Assembly (NCBI GenBank): GCA_947472705.1
Contig: CANJDA010000007.1
Location: 1-29,706 of the forward strand
Reading direction: 5' to 3'
DNA length: 29,706 nt
Origin: Flavobacteriaceae bacterium
GTDB taxonomy: Bacteria; Bacteroidota; Bacteroidia; Flavobacteriales; Flavobacteriaceae
Of the stretch, positions 7,107 to 13,962 are shown one piece after another (within the stretch, counting starts at the first letter, position 1; each line of letters starts with the position of its first letter). The notes beneath the pieces were generated by a model. The model was given only the letters and a program-made list of their open reading frames with translations, did not search any database and was not told where the DNA came from. The position numbers were made by a program, and so were the translations under genes.

Positions 7107-7526
7107 ATGAAAAAGATTTTTATAATAGTAATCATTGTCGTTTTTACCATAAGTTGCGATACTGGGAGGGTAAACAACAATCCCAACATCCCTAACTATA
7201 CTGTTAATTTACAGCTTAATTTGAATTTTTATCCACTATTACAATTAGCTGGCAACCATATTGTTAATTTTGATGTAGGATCAGGGGCTCGAGGAATAGT
7301 AATATTTAATACTGGTAACAACGTTTACGTAGCATATGATTTAGCCTGCCCAAATCAGCCTTTTAATATTTGTACTAGTGCAATGACTGTTAGTGGTAAT
7401 AATGCTACATGTGACTGTGACAGTACTGTTTATAATTTATATACTGGTCAATGTCCTGGACAACCATACCCTATGAAACAATACCATGTAGAAGTTAGCG
7501 GTGGTTATTTATTTGTCAACAATTAA
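7107..7526 (+). CDS. Rieske-like lipoprotein lacking histidine ligands
   Basis: A 139-residue lipoprotein: residues 1-16 are a signal peptide and the lipobox TISC gives lipidated C17. Residues 30-139 resemble a Rieske [2Fe-2S] domain in layout: YVAYDLACPNQ aligns with the first cluster-binding loop, CDCDSTVYNLYTGQ with the second, and PMKQYHVEVSGGYLFV with the usual C-terminal strands. The cysteines expected as ligands (C81, C102) and disulfide partners (C89, C104) are present, but the two histidine ligands are replaced by N83 and D105. A normal Rieske cluster is therefore unlikely. From memory, similar lipoproteins occur in other flavobacteria. An in-frame TTG at 7101 is upstream; the ATG is preferred because it gives a normal signal peptide. 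Confidence 0.75.
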   Translation: MKKIFIIVIIVVFTISCDTGRVNNNPNIPNYTVNLQLNLNFYPLLQLAGNHIVNFDVGSGARGIVIFNTGNNVYVAYDLACPNQPFNICTSAMTVSGNNATCDCDSTVYNLYTGQCPGQPYPMKQYHVEVSGGYLFVNN

Positions 7527-7548
7527 TATAAGATAGTTTCTAACTGTT

Positions 7549-9243
7549 TTAAAAACTAGTATTTAAAGATAAAGACACGCCGGTACTTTCGGGTACATTT
7601 CTACATACACCACCAACACAAACCAATCCGCCTCTCTGTCTTCCATAAGACAACGAAACTCTTGTGGATTTGTATCTATAAGAATTTCCAATGCCATAGT
7701 AATGCGTTCTCAATTTGGCATCTTCATTACCATAATTATACATGTCTGATACATACAAACTGTATTTTGTGCCAAAATTAATCTCGGTTAATAAACTTGC
7801 CCAATTCTTTTTATCTTTATTGGCCCACATATGCTCTGCCTGCACTCGAACTGATTTGTTTTTACTGTACTTATAGGTCGTTTCCGCGCCAACAATATTG
7901 GTATAAATAATTCCTTTACCACCTAAATACTTTTTATCATAGTATTGATTGATAAAACTAAATCCCGATTGCGCTCGATCACTCCATTTTTTAGTGATTT
8001 CTATATTAGCGTCAGAGAAGTATTTTTTTCCAAACCCTATAAATTGTGTCTGATAATCTTGGGGAGAAAAAAGATAGTAATCACCCCCTAAACCATGATA
8101 CTCCGCATAGTTCACAGCCACTTTGGTTCCATATTTTCCGCCCAAAGCAGTTCCCTTTTTGAAGTTGTAAAAAACATCCAATTGCCCACCAATCTCTCCG
8201 GCCTTTACCAAAGAAACATCGGTGATCAACACCCCAGGCTGTGCCTGATAAACATATATGTTAGCTAAATTATAATGATGTTGTTTCGTTAAACTAGGCA
8301 AATAATTCATGATTAAATTATTGTACTTGTTTCCACCAGCAGAACGCTCAGAAAAGAAATTCATGTTCTCTAACCTTCTAAAAGTCGCATCTACTCCAAA
8401 TCCTTTTTTGGAATAGCCTAAATTAAGCAACAAAGCACTTCCGGGCTTAATTAAATTATTATCTATTTGAGTCGGAACCTTAACTACTGCGTCTTTTGAT
8501 TTATAATCGTATTCTGTTGAAATATAAAATGAATCATGAACAAAGTTCAATCTACCCGCAAATGAGTTCGTTAAACTACTGTAATTAGGATTTACAATAG
8601 TTGGTTTTTCATCCCGCCCTACATAAGTTAAACCAAAAGATAATTCGTCTTTTTCAAATTTAAAAACATCCGACAACATTAATTCTGCATCCGCCCCATA
8701 TATCTTACCTTCTGAAACATCAAAACCCGTTCGTTGTTGCCCAAATAAGGTTTTTAAGATAAAGTACTTTGTAGGCTTATAAATGAAACGCAATCCTCTC
8801 AACGCATTGTTAATTCCTAAGGCTCTATCTTCCCACGTTCTCAATAGCAAACCGCTTCCAAACTGCTCATAGAAATACCCTGCTGTTACATCAATTTTAT
8901 CGTTTTTAAATTGAGCAAAATAAGTGGCAACATTAGCATCTTTATATTTCGGATTGTAATTCAACAAGGCTTGTTGCTCATACGCTTCCCCTTGAATACC
9001 AAAAGTCCAATTCTTGATTTTATAATTTACAAAAAGATAGTTGTTAGAACGCAATGGATCCTCCGGATGCGTAGCAGAGATAATTGGTGAATCAGGCAAA
9101 TCAGGATTAACTTTATATAATAAAAATTTATCATTTAAATACCATTGCGCATTCGACTCAAAACCTCCAGACACGGCTCCCTTATCCTGTCCAACGACAG
9201 TCGTTGTTACAGCAAATAATCCAATAAAAAGAAACTTCTTCAT
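7549..9243 (-). CDS. DUF6029-like outer-membrane protein
   Basis: A 564-residue exported protein with signal peptide MKKFLFIGLFAVTTTVVGQ. The rest consists of alternating amphipathic strands rich in Tyr, Phe, Asn and Gly, with patterns such as NWTFGIQGEAYEQ and TRVSLSYGRQRGG, and ends in a strand closing with F (VSLSLNTSF). This is the look of an outer-membrane beta-barrel. I assign it to DUF6029 from memory of its flavobacterial relatives and context, with moderate certainty. A TTG directly after the tlpA-like stop is in frame, but the ATG at 9243 gives a standard signal peptide. The gene is three bases from the TlpA gene and shares its transcript. The substrate or partner is unknown. Confidence 0.75.
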   Translation of the reverse strand: MKKFLFIGLFAVTTTVVGQDKGAVSGGFESNAQWYLNDKFLLYKVNPDLPDSPIISATHPEDPLRSNNYLFVNYKIKNWTFGIQGEAYEQQALLNYNPKYKDANVATYFAQFKNDKIDVTAGYFYEQFGSGLLLRTWEDRALGINNALRGLRFIYKPTKYFILKTLFGQQRTGFDVSEGKIYGADAELMLSDVFKFEKDELSFGLTYVGRDEKPTIVNPNYSSLTNSFAGRLNFVHDSFYISTEYDYKSKDAVVKVPTQIDNNLIKPGSALLLNLGYSKKGFGVDATFRRLENMNFFSERSAGGNKYNNLIMNYLPSLTKQHHYNLANIYVYQAQPGVLITDVSLVKAGEIGGQLDVFYNFKKGTALGGKYGTKVAVNYAEYHGLGGDYYLFSPQDYQTQFIGFGKKYFSDANIEITKKWSDRAQSGFSFINQYYDKKYLGGKGIIYTNIVGAETTYKYSKNKSVRVQAEHMWANKDKKNWASLLTEINFGTKYSLYVSDMYNYGNEDAKLRTHYYGIGNSYRYKSTRVSLSYGRQRGGLVCVGGVCRNVPESTGVSLSLNTSF

Positions 9244-9246
9244 CAA

Positions 9247-9726
9247 TTACAGTGCCTTTAATTTATTAAATAATTCACTTTCACTTCCCGGTACATAACC
9301 ATTCTGTATGTGCACAATCACGCCATTTTTTACCACTACAGTATAAGGGATATTTACGATACCTAAAGCTCTTTTCAACTCCTGGTTAGTATCTAAAATA
9401 ACTTTGTAATCCCATCCCTTTCCGTTAACCAATGGCTTAATTCTTTTTTGAGTTCTAGAATCATCAGTCGCTACGGCAATAATTTCAATAGGCAAGCTTT
9501 TTTTCCATTCTTCTTGCATATCATTCATCTCTTCTAATTCACTAATACATGGGGTACACCAAGTAGCCCAAAAAGAAAAGATATAAATTTTATCTTTTTC
9601 CATAAAATCAGTAGTCACAGAAACTTTTTTTCCATCAAGGTTTGACAATGAAACATTTGGCATTTGTTTTTGTGCCATCGCGGTAAAACCAACGAAAAGT
9701 AAAAATAAGGGTAAAAGATTTTTCAT
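9247..9726 (-). CDS. TlpA-like periplasmic thioredoxin
   Basis: A 159-residue periplasmic thiol-disulfide oxidoreductase of the TlpA/ResA group. Residues 1-18 are a signal peptide (KNLLPLFLLFVGFTAMA). The active site is FWATWCTPC with C57 and C60, followed by a helix ISELEEM. The cis-proline region is VNIPYTVVV and the fold closes with the usual VPGSESEL tail. Such proteins reduce disulfides or haem-binding sites in exported proteins. It is the first gene of the operon with the DUF6029-like barrel, and is divergent from the Omp28 gene 92 bases away. The redox partner is not evident. Confidence 0.9.
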   Translation of the reverse strand: MKNLLPLFLLFVGFTAMAQKQMPNVSLSNLDGKKVSVTTDFMEKDKIYIFSFWATWCTPCISELEEMNDMQEEWKKSLPIEIIAVATDDSRTQKRIKPLVNGKGWDYKVILDTNQELKRALGIVNIPYTVVVKNGVIVHIQNGYVPGSESELFNKLKAL

Positions 9727-9767
9727 TTTAGTTTAAATTGTTTCCACAAATAACGAAATAATAACTC

Positions 9768-9781
9768 AAACTTTAAAGTTT
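9768..9781. promoter_or_regulatory. 14-base palindrome between tlpA-like and omp28-like genes
   Basis: AAACTTTAAAGTTT is a perfect palindrome placed near the middle of the 92-base divergent region. It could bind a regulator shared by both genes. AT-rich palindromes arise easily by chance here. A near-consensus -7 box, TTTATTTG (9788-9795), serves the plus-strand gene. Confidence 0.3.
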
Positions 9782-9818
9782 TTTTATTTTATTTGCGTAT
9801 TAAAATAACAGCTGCCCA

Positions 9819-10649
9819 ATGACTAAACTTAAATTCTTTTTATCGCTACTTTTATTTTCCATTCTTTTTTCTTGTAGCCCAACCAATGTTATTGAAAACC
9901 TACCAGACAGTAGTGAAACAGCGCCTCCGGTTTCTGGATTTTTCAAGCAACGGGTTTTATTAGAGGATTACACAGGTACCTGGTGCGGAAACTGTACCCG
10001 CGTGGCCTATGCGATTGACCAAATGTATGAGCAATCAGACAAAGTGGTTTCTATTGCAATACACAACGGTAACGATCCCTATCATTTCCCGGATTACCAA
10101 CCGTTGAAAGATTTGATCATGCCGAACGCCGATTTAGAACTACCACAATCAAGATTAAATAGAACGATTGTTTGGACTTCACCAGAACCCTACAACCTAG
10201 AACAAGCCAAAGCATTAACTGGAAACAATTCGGGTTTAGGAATTGCCATGTCTTCAACGGTTGAAAATGGCACTATAAATTTGGATGTGAATGTGAAATT
10301 TGCTCAAAATTATACTGGTTTAAAATTAGTGGTTTATGTACTTGAAAATCATTTAATTCATTCTCAAGCCAATTACACTTCTTATTTTGGTGCTATTAAT
10401 CCGGTACCGACATATGAACACAATCATGTTTTAAGACATAATATCACAGACTTATTAGGGGATCAAATAACAGATGCTACCACAGCAGGGCAAAGCATTA
10501 CCAAATCATTTTCGATTCCAATGCCAACTAGCGTTTCTAATCCTGAAAACGTAAGCTTTGTTGCCATTGTTGTGAATTCTGATAATTTGGCATTAAATGC
10601 TCGAGCTGCTGATAAAAATGAAGTACAAACTTTTGAACAAAACCCATAA
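9819..10649 (+). CDS. Omp28-related lipoprotein with CxxC thioredoxin-like motif
   Basis: A 276-residue lipoprotein. The lipobox LFSC gives lipidated C19, so it is membrane-anchored in the envelope. Residues 44-110 match the Omp28 family: RVLLEDYTGTWCGNCTRVAYAID, with a thioredoxin-like CGNC pair at C56 and C59, then VVSIAIHNGNDPYHFPDYQ. The C-terminal half is beta-rich with the family's DVNVKFAQNYTGLKLVVYVLEN and HNHVLRHN blocks. Omp28 family members are outer-membrane-associated; the substrate is unknown. It is divergent from the TlpA and DUF6029 genes, which suggests a shared envelope role. A strong terminator follows. Confidence 0.88.
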   Translation: MTKLKFFLSLLLFSILFSCSPTNVIENLPDSSETAPPVSGFFKQRVLLEDYTGTWCGNCTRVAYAIDQMYEQSDKVVSIAIHNGNDPYHFPDYQPLKDLIMPNADLELPQSRLNRTIVWTSPEPYNLEQAKALTGNNSGLGIAMSSTVENGTINLDVNVKFAQNYTGLKLVVYVLENHLIHSQANYTSYFGAINPVPTYEHNHVLRHNITDLLGDQITDATTAGQSITKSFSIPMPTSVSNPENVSFVAIVVNSDNLALNARAADKNEVQTFEQNP

Positions 10650-10665
10650 TATATTTATATCAAAT

Positions 10666-10700
10666 AAAAACAAGGTTGCCCAAAAGGCAACCTTGTTTTT
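10666..10700 (+). terminator. Strong terminator after the Omp28-like gene
   Basis: A perfect 15-bp stem, AAAAACAAGGTTGCC (10666-10680) and GGCAACCTTGTTTTT (10686-10700), with loop CAAAA and a T tail. It begins 17 bases past the stop codon. It is the longest perfect stem in the window. Confidence 0.92.
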
Positions 10701-10705
10701 TTGAT

Positions 10706-10713
10706 TAAATTTG
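10706..10713 (+). promoter_or_regulatory. -7 box for the 57-residue membrane protein
   Basis: TAAATTTG, an exact TAnnTTTG match, 18 bases before the ATG at 10732. No -33 TTG lies at the accepted spacing; the upstream region is the terminator stem. Confidence 0.4.
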
Positions 10714-10731
10714 TATCACTAAAAAAGCATT

Positions 10732-10905
10732 ATGAGCCTTATCTCTTTAATCCAACAGATTGATGTTAATGAAAAAATAAAGCATGCTCCCAACAGCAGT
10801 TACCTCATCGGGGTTTGGATTGGAAATATCTTACCGTTTGCTTTAATTGTGGGTGCTGCTTGGTGGATGTATTCAAGAGCCAAAAAAAGACAGAACGAAG
10901 AGTAG
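10732..10905 (+). CDS. Small single-pass membrane protein (57 residues)
   Basis: This short frame begins MSLISLIQQIDVNEKIKHAP and ends in a basic tail, KKRQNEE. Residues 24-48 form one hydrophobic segment (YLIGVWIGNILPFALIVGAA), so a single membrane helix with a positively charged C-terminal side is predicted. It has its own -7 box and lies between the Omp28 terminator and queD in a place where no other frame is open. From memory, similar short proteins are found in other flavobacteria, sometimes under misleading names. No function can be assigned. The queD gene follows 36 bases later on the same strand but has its own -7 box. Confidence 0.7.
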   Translation: MSLISLIQQIDVNEKIKHAPNSSYLIGVWIGNILPFALIVGAAWWMYSRAKKRQNEE

Positions 10906-10916
10906 TTATATTTTAC

Positions 10917-10924
10917 TAAATTTG
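10917..10924 (+). promoter_or_regulatory. -7 box for queD
   Basis: TAAATTTG, an exact match to TAnnTTTG, 17 bases before the queD ATG. No TTG is seen at a matching -33 position. It gives queD a transcript start separate from the small membrane protein gene. Confidence 0.4.
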
Positions 10925-10941
10925 CCACATAAAAGGCTACC

Positions 10942-11394
10942 ATGAGTAACATCAGAATCACCAAACAATTTTCATTCGAAACCGGTCATGCGCTATATGG
11001 CTATGACGGTAAATGTAAAAACGTACACGGACACAGTTATAAACTTTCGGTTACAGTGATTGGAAAACCTATTACAGACACCTCTAATGTAAAGTTTGGA
11101 ATGGTGATTGATTTTTCGGATTTGAAGAAAATTGTCAAGGAAGAAATTGTAGACATTTTTGACCATGCAACGGTTTTCAATCAAAATACACCTCATATCG
11201 AATTGGCTAAAGAATTGAAGAATCGTGGTCATCATGTGATTTTGGTGGATTATCAACCAACTAGTGAAAACATGGTTATCGATTTTGCTCAAAAAATAAA
11301 AAACCGTCTTCCACACGATATTCAATTGCACTCTTTAAAATTACAAGAAACCGATACATCCTTTGCCGAATGGTATGCTTCTGATAATGTTTAA
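10942..11394 (+). CDS. queD: 6-carboxytetrahydropterin synthase (QueD family)
   Basis: A 150-residue tunnelling-fold enzyme that converts dihydroneopterin triphosphate to 6-carboxytetrahydropterin in the preQ0/queuosine pathway. The zinc ligands are H16 in FSFETGHAL and H29 and H31 in VHGHSY. The catalytic cysteine is C25 four residues before HGH, as in QueD. The C-terminal LQETDTSFAEW fits the family's Glu motif. No other queuosine gene is in the window, and a 6-pyruvoyl-tetrahydropterin synthase role remains possible because the families are close. The ATG at 10942 gives the standard N-terminus. lpxH follows 12 bases later. Confidence 0.88.
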   Translation: MSNIRITKQFSFETGHALYGYDGKCKNVHGHSYKLSVTVIGKPITDTSNVKFGMVIDFSDLKKIVKEEIVDIFDHATVFNQNTPHIELAKELKNRGHHVILVDYQPTSENMVIDFAQKIKNRLPHDIQLHSLKLQETDTSFAEWYASDNV

Positions 11395-11406
11395 CCTCAA
11401 CTCTTG

Positions 11407-12159
11407 ATGACTATTTCACCTAATAAAAAAATATACTTTGCCTCTGACCAACACTTTGGTGCGCCCACACCTGAAGCCAGTTTTCCTCGGGAACAAAAGT
11501 TTGTTGCTTGGTTGGATGAAGTGAAACAGGATGCCGAATGTATTTTCCTTTTGGGCGATTTGTTTGATTTTTGGTTTGAGTATAAAACAGTTGTTCCAAA
11601 AGGGTTCGTTAGAGTTTTAGGTAAACTAGCCGAAATTCGTGACAGCGGCATTCCTATCTATTTCTTTGTAGGCAATCATGATTTGTGGATGGGCGATTAT
11701 TTTGAAAAAGAGTTGAACATTCCTGTATTTCATGACAATCAAGAATATGAATATAACGGTAAAACTTTCTTAATTGGTCATGGTGATGGGAAAGGCCCTG
11801 GTGACAAAGGCTATAAGCGAATGAAGAAAGTGTTTACAAGCCCTTTTTCGAAATGGTTGTATCGTTGGTTGCATCCTGATTTAGGTGTGAAGCTGGCGCA
11901 ATATCTTTCCGTAAAAAACAAATTGATTTCTGGGGATGCTGACGTTAAATTCTTAGGCGAAGATAACGAATGGTTGGTGCAATACGCCAAGCGCAAACTC
12001 GAAACCAAACATTACAACTACCTCATCTTTGGGCACCGTCATCTTCCTATGGTAATTAAAGTGGGTGATAACTCCGAATATGTTAACCTTGGCGATTGGA
12101 TTGGTTATTTTACCTATGGAGTTTTTGATGGTGAGCAATTTGAACTGAAAGAATATTAA
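11407..12159 (+). CDS. UDP-2,3-diacylglucosamine diphosphatase (LpxH-like)
   Basis: A 250-residue calcineurin-like metallophosphatase that makes lipid X in lipid A synthesis. Metal-binding motifs appear in order: SDQHFGAP (D14, H16), GDLFDFW (D51), GNHDLW (N90, H91), GHGDG (H125) and, near residue 209, FGHRHLP. The motif SDQHFG is slightly different from the E. coli SDLHL. An in-frame TTG lies directly before the ATG at 11407; the ATG is preferred. It probably shares the queD transcript (12-base gap). Its stop codon directly abuts the recJ stop codon, so the two convergent genes have no space between them. LpxH is favoured over a general phosphatase because of length and full motif set. Confidence 0.9.
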   Translation: MTISPNKKIYFASDQHFGAPTPEASFPREQKFVAWLDEVKQDAECIFLLGDLFDFWFEYKTVVPKGFVRVLGKLAEIRDSGIPIYFFVGNHDLWMGDYFEKELNIPVFHDNQEYEYNGKTFLIGHGDGKGPGDKGYKRMKKVFTSPFSKWLYRWLHPDLGVKLAQYLSVKNKLISGDADVKFLGEDNEWLVQYAKRKLETKHYNYLIFGHRHLPMVIKVGDNSEYVNLGDWIGYFTYGVFDGEQFELKEY

Positions 12160-13848
12160 TTACCTTAAATCCTTCAACCTTAACTGGACTGTTACGTTAC
12201 CATTGAACTCGTTTTCGTCTATACAATAAACTGCATCAAAAGGCGCTTTATTTTTTACCAAATCCAACTTATCTCCTAAACCAAATCCTATCGCCCCAAA
12301 TCCTTCGGAGCCATTTTGTTTTACAAAAAGTTTTAAATGATTTTCATCCGTTCCAATTCCTTTTGCGTAGCCAGTATCTTTTAGACCTTTAGTTATAAAA
12401 ACAGGCGTCATATTTTGTGGACCAAAAGGTTCAAACTGATTTAGAATTCTAATGAGTTTTTCATTAATATCCGTCAGATTAATTTCGGCATCTATTGAGA
12501 TTTCAGGAGTTAGTAAATCAGGATGTATGGTTGCTGAAACTACTCTTTCAAAAGCTTCCTTGAAAGCTTGATAATTTTCTTCTTTTAAAGTCATACCAGC
12601 AGCATACATGTGACCTCCAAATTGTTCGAGGTGTTCGGCGCAAACTTCGAGTGCATTATAAATATCAAAATCTTTCACAGAACGGGCTGAAGCAGCTAAT
12701 TTATCTCCACTTTTGGTAAAGACTATCGTTGGGCGGTAATGGGTTTCGGTTAATCGAGAAGCCACAATACCAATAACGCCTTTATGCCAGTTTTCGCTAT
12801 AAACAACAGTAGTAACGTTTTGCTGTTCATTATTTTCTTTAATTTGTGTAAGTGCTTCATGAGTAATTTGTTTGTCTAAATCTTTTCGGTCGCTGTTGTA
12901 TTGTTCTATTTCGGAAGCAAATTGTTCGGCTTGGTCTAAGTCGTATTCCGTTAATAAGGCTACAGCTTCGTTACCGTGTTTGATTCTTCCAGCTGCGTTG
13001 ATTCTTGGCGCAATGATAAACACTACATCGGTAATGGTGATAACTTTCTTTTTTACATTCTGAATTAAAGCTTTTATACCTGGACGTGGATTGGAATTAA
13101 TTACTTCTAAACCAAATTTTGCCAACACTCTATTTTCTCCTGTCATCGGAACAATATCTGCTGCTATGGCTGTAGCAACTAAATCCAGATAAATTGTCAA
13201 ATCATCTATGGTTTGATTTCTGTTTTGTGCCAATGCTTGAACGAGTTTAAAACCTACACCACAACCACACAATTCATCATAAGGGTAATTACAATCGTTA
13301 CGTTTTGGGTCTAGTACTGCAACTGCTTCGGGCAACATGTCTCCAGGGCGGTGGTGATCGCAAATGATAAAATCGATGTTTCGTTCATTGGCGTAAGCAA
13401 TATGATCGATGGATTTTATTCCACAGTCTAAAGCGATAATCAAAGTGAATTCGTTATCTTCGGCAAAGTCGATGGCTTTATAAGAAATGCCATAACCCTC
13501 ATCATAACGATCGGGAATGTAGGTGGCCACATTGGGATAAAAACTTTTTAGATAACTTGACACTAATGAAACGGCTGTCGTTCCATCGACATCATAATCG
13601 CCAAAGATCAAAATGTTTTCTCCATTTCCAATGGCGGTTTCAATTCGAGTCACGGCTTTGTCCATATCTTTCATGAGATACGGGTCGTGTAAATCCTCTA
13701 AGGTAGGACGGAAGAATTGCCGTGCTTGATCAAATGTTTCTATCCCACGTTGCACCAAAAGCATTGCTATCAGTTCTTCCACATTGAGTTGGGAAACTAA
13801 GGTTTTTACTTTTTCGGGGGCAGGTTTTGGTTTTTGATTCCAGCGCAT
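12160..13848 (-). CDS. recJ: Single-stranded-DNA-specific exonuclease RecJ
   Basis: A 562-residue 5'-3' exonuclease of the DHH superfamily, used in recombination and mismatch or excision repair. The metal-binding motifs are FGDYDVDGTTA (D84, D86, D88), ALDCG (D141) and CDHHRPGD (D164, H165, H166), followed by the DHHA1 part with GGHMYAAGMTL. The C-terminal OB-like region ends VTVQLRLKDLR. The length is normal. The ATG at 13848 gives the expected N-terminus (MRWNQKP). The 114-base divergent region with ade holds promoters for both. Its stop codon touches the lpxH stop. Confidence 0.96.
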   Translation of the reverse strand: MRWNQKPKPAPEKVKTLVSQLNVEELIAMLLVQRGIETFDQARQFFRPTLEDLHDPYLMKDMDKAVTRIETAIGNGENILIFGDYDVDGTTAVSLVSSYLKSFYPNVATYIPDRYDEGYGISYKAIDFAEDNEFTLIIALDCGIKSIDHIAYANERNIDFIICDHHRPGDMLPEAVAVLDPKRNDCNYPYDELCGCGVGFKLVQALAQNRNQTIDDLTIYLDLVATAIAADIVPMTGENRVLAKFGLEVINSNPRPGIKALIQNVKKKVITITDVVFIIAPRINAAGRIKHGNEAVALLTEYDLDQAEQFASEIEQYNSDRKDLDKQITHEALTQIKENNEQQNVTTVVYSENWHKGVIGIVASRLTETHYRPTIVFTKSGDKLAASARSVKDFDIYNALEVCAEHLEQFGGHMYAAGMTLKEENYQAFKEAFERVVSATIHPDLLTPEISIDAEINLTDINEKLIRILNQFEPFGPQNMTPVFITKGLKDTGYAKGIGTDENHLKLFVKQNGSEGFGAIGFGLGDKLDLVKNKAPFDAVYCIDENEFNGNVTVQLRLKDLR

Positions 13849-13868
13849 AGTTAATTATAAATGAATGA

Positions 13869-13897
13869 TAAAAGTAAGAAAAATATTTTAAAAACAA
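13869..13897 (-). promoter_or_regulatory. Likely recJ promoter
   Basis: On the minus strand TTG (13895-13897), 18-base spacer, TACTTTTA (13869-13876), one mismatch to TAnnTTTG. The expected transcript start is about 15 bases before the recJ ATG. Confidence 0.5.
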
Positions 13898-13911
13898 CAT
13901 TTGCACCTCTT

Positions 13912-13943
13912 TTGAAAAACTGATTTTATATTTACTACTTTTG
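13912..13943 (+). promoter_or_regulatory. Likely adenine deaminase promoter
   Basis: TTG (13912-13914), 21-base spacer, TACTTTTG (13936-13943), an exact -7 match at accepted spacing. The ade ATG follows 19 bases later. Confidence 0.55.
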
Positions 13944-13962
13944 AATTATTAAAAAATACCAA

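Noticed and set aside
7534..7558. TAGTTT/AAACTA inverted repeat between the Rieske-like lipoprotein and the DUF6029-like gene
   Set aside because: Only six AT-rich pairs, it overlaps the stop codon of the minus-strand gene, and it lacks a T run; too weak to call a terminator.
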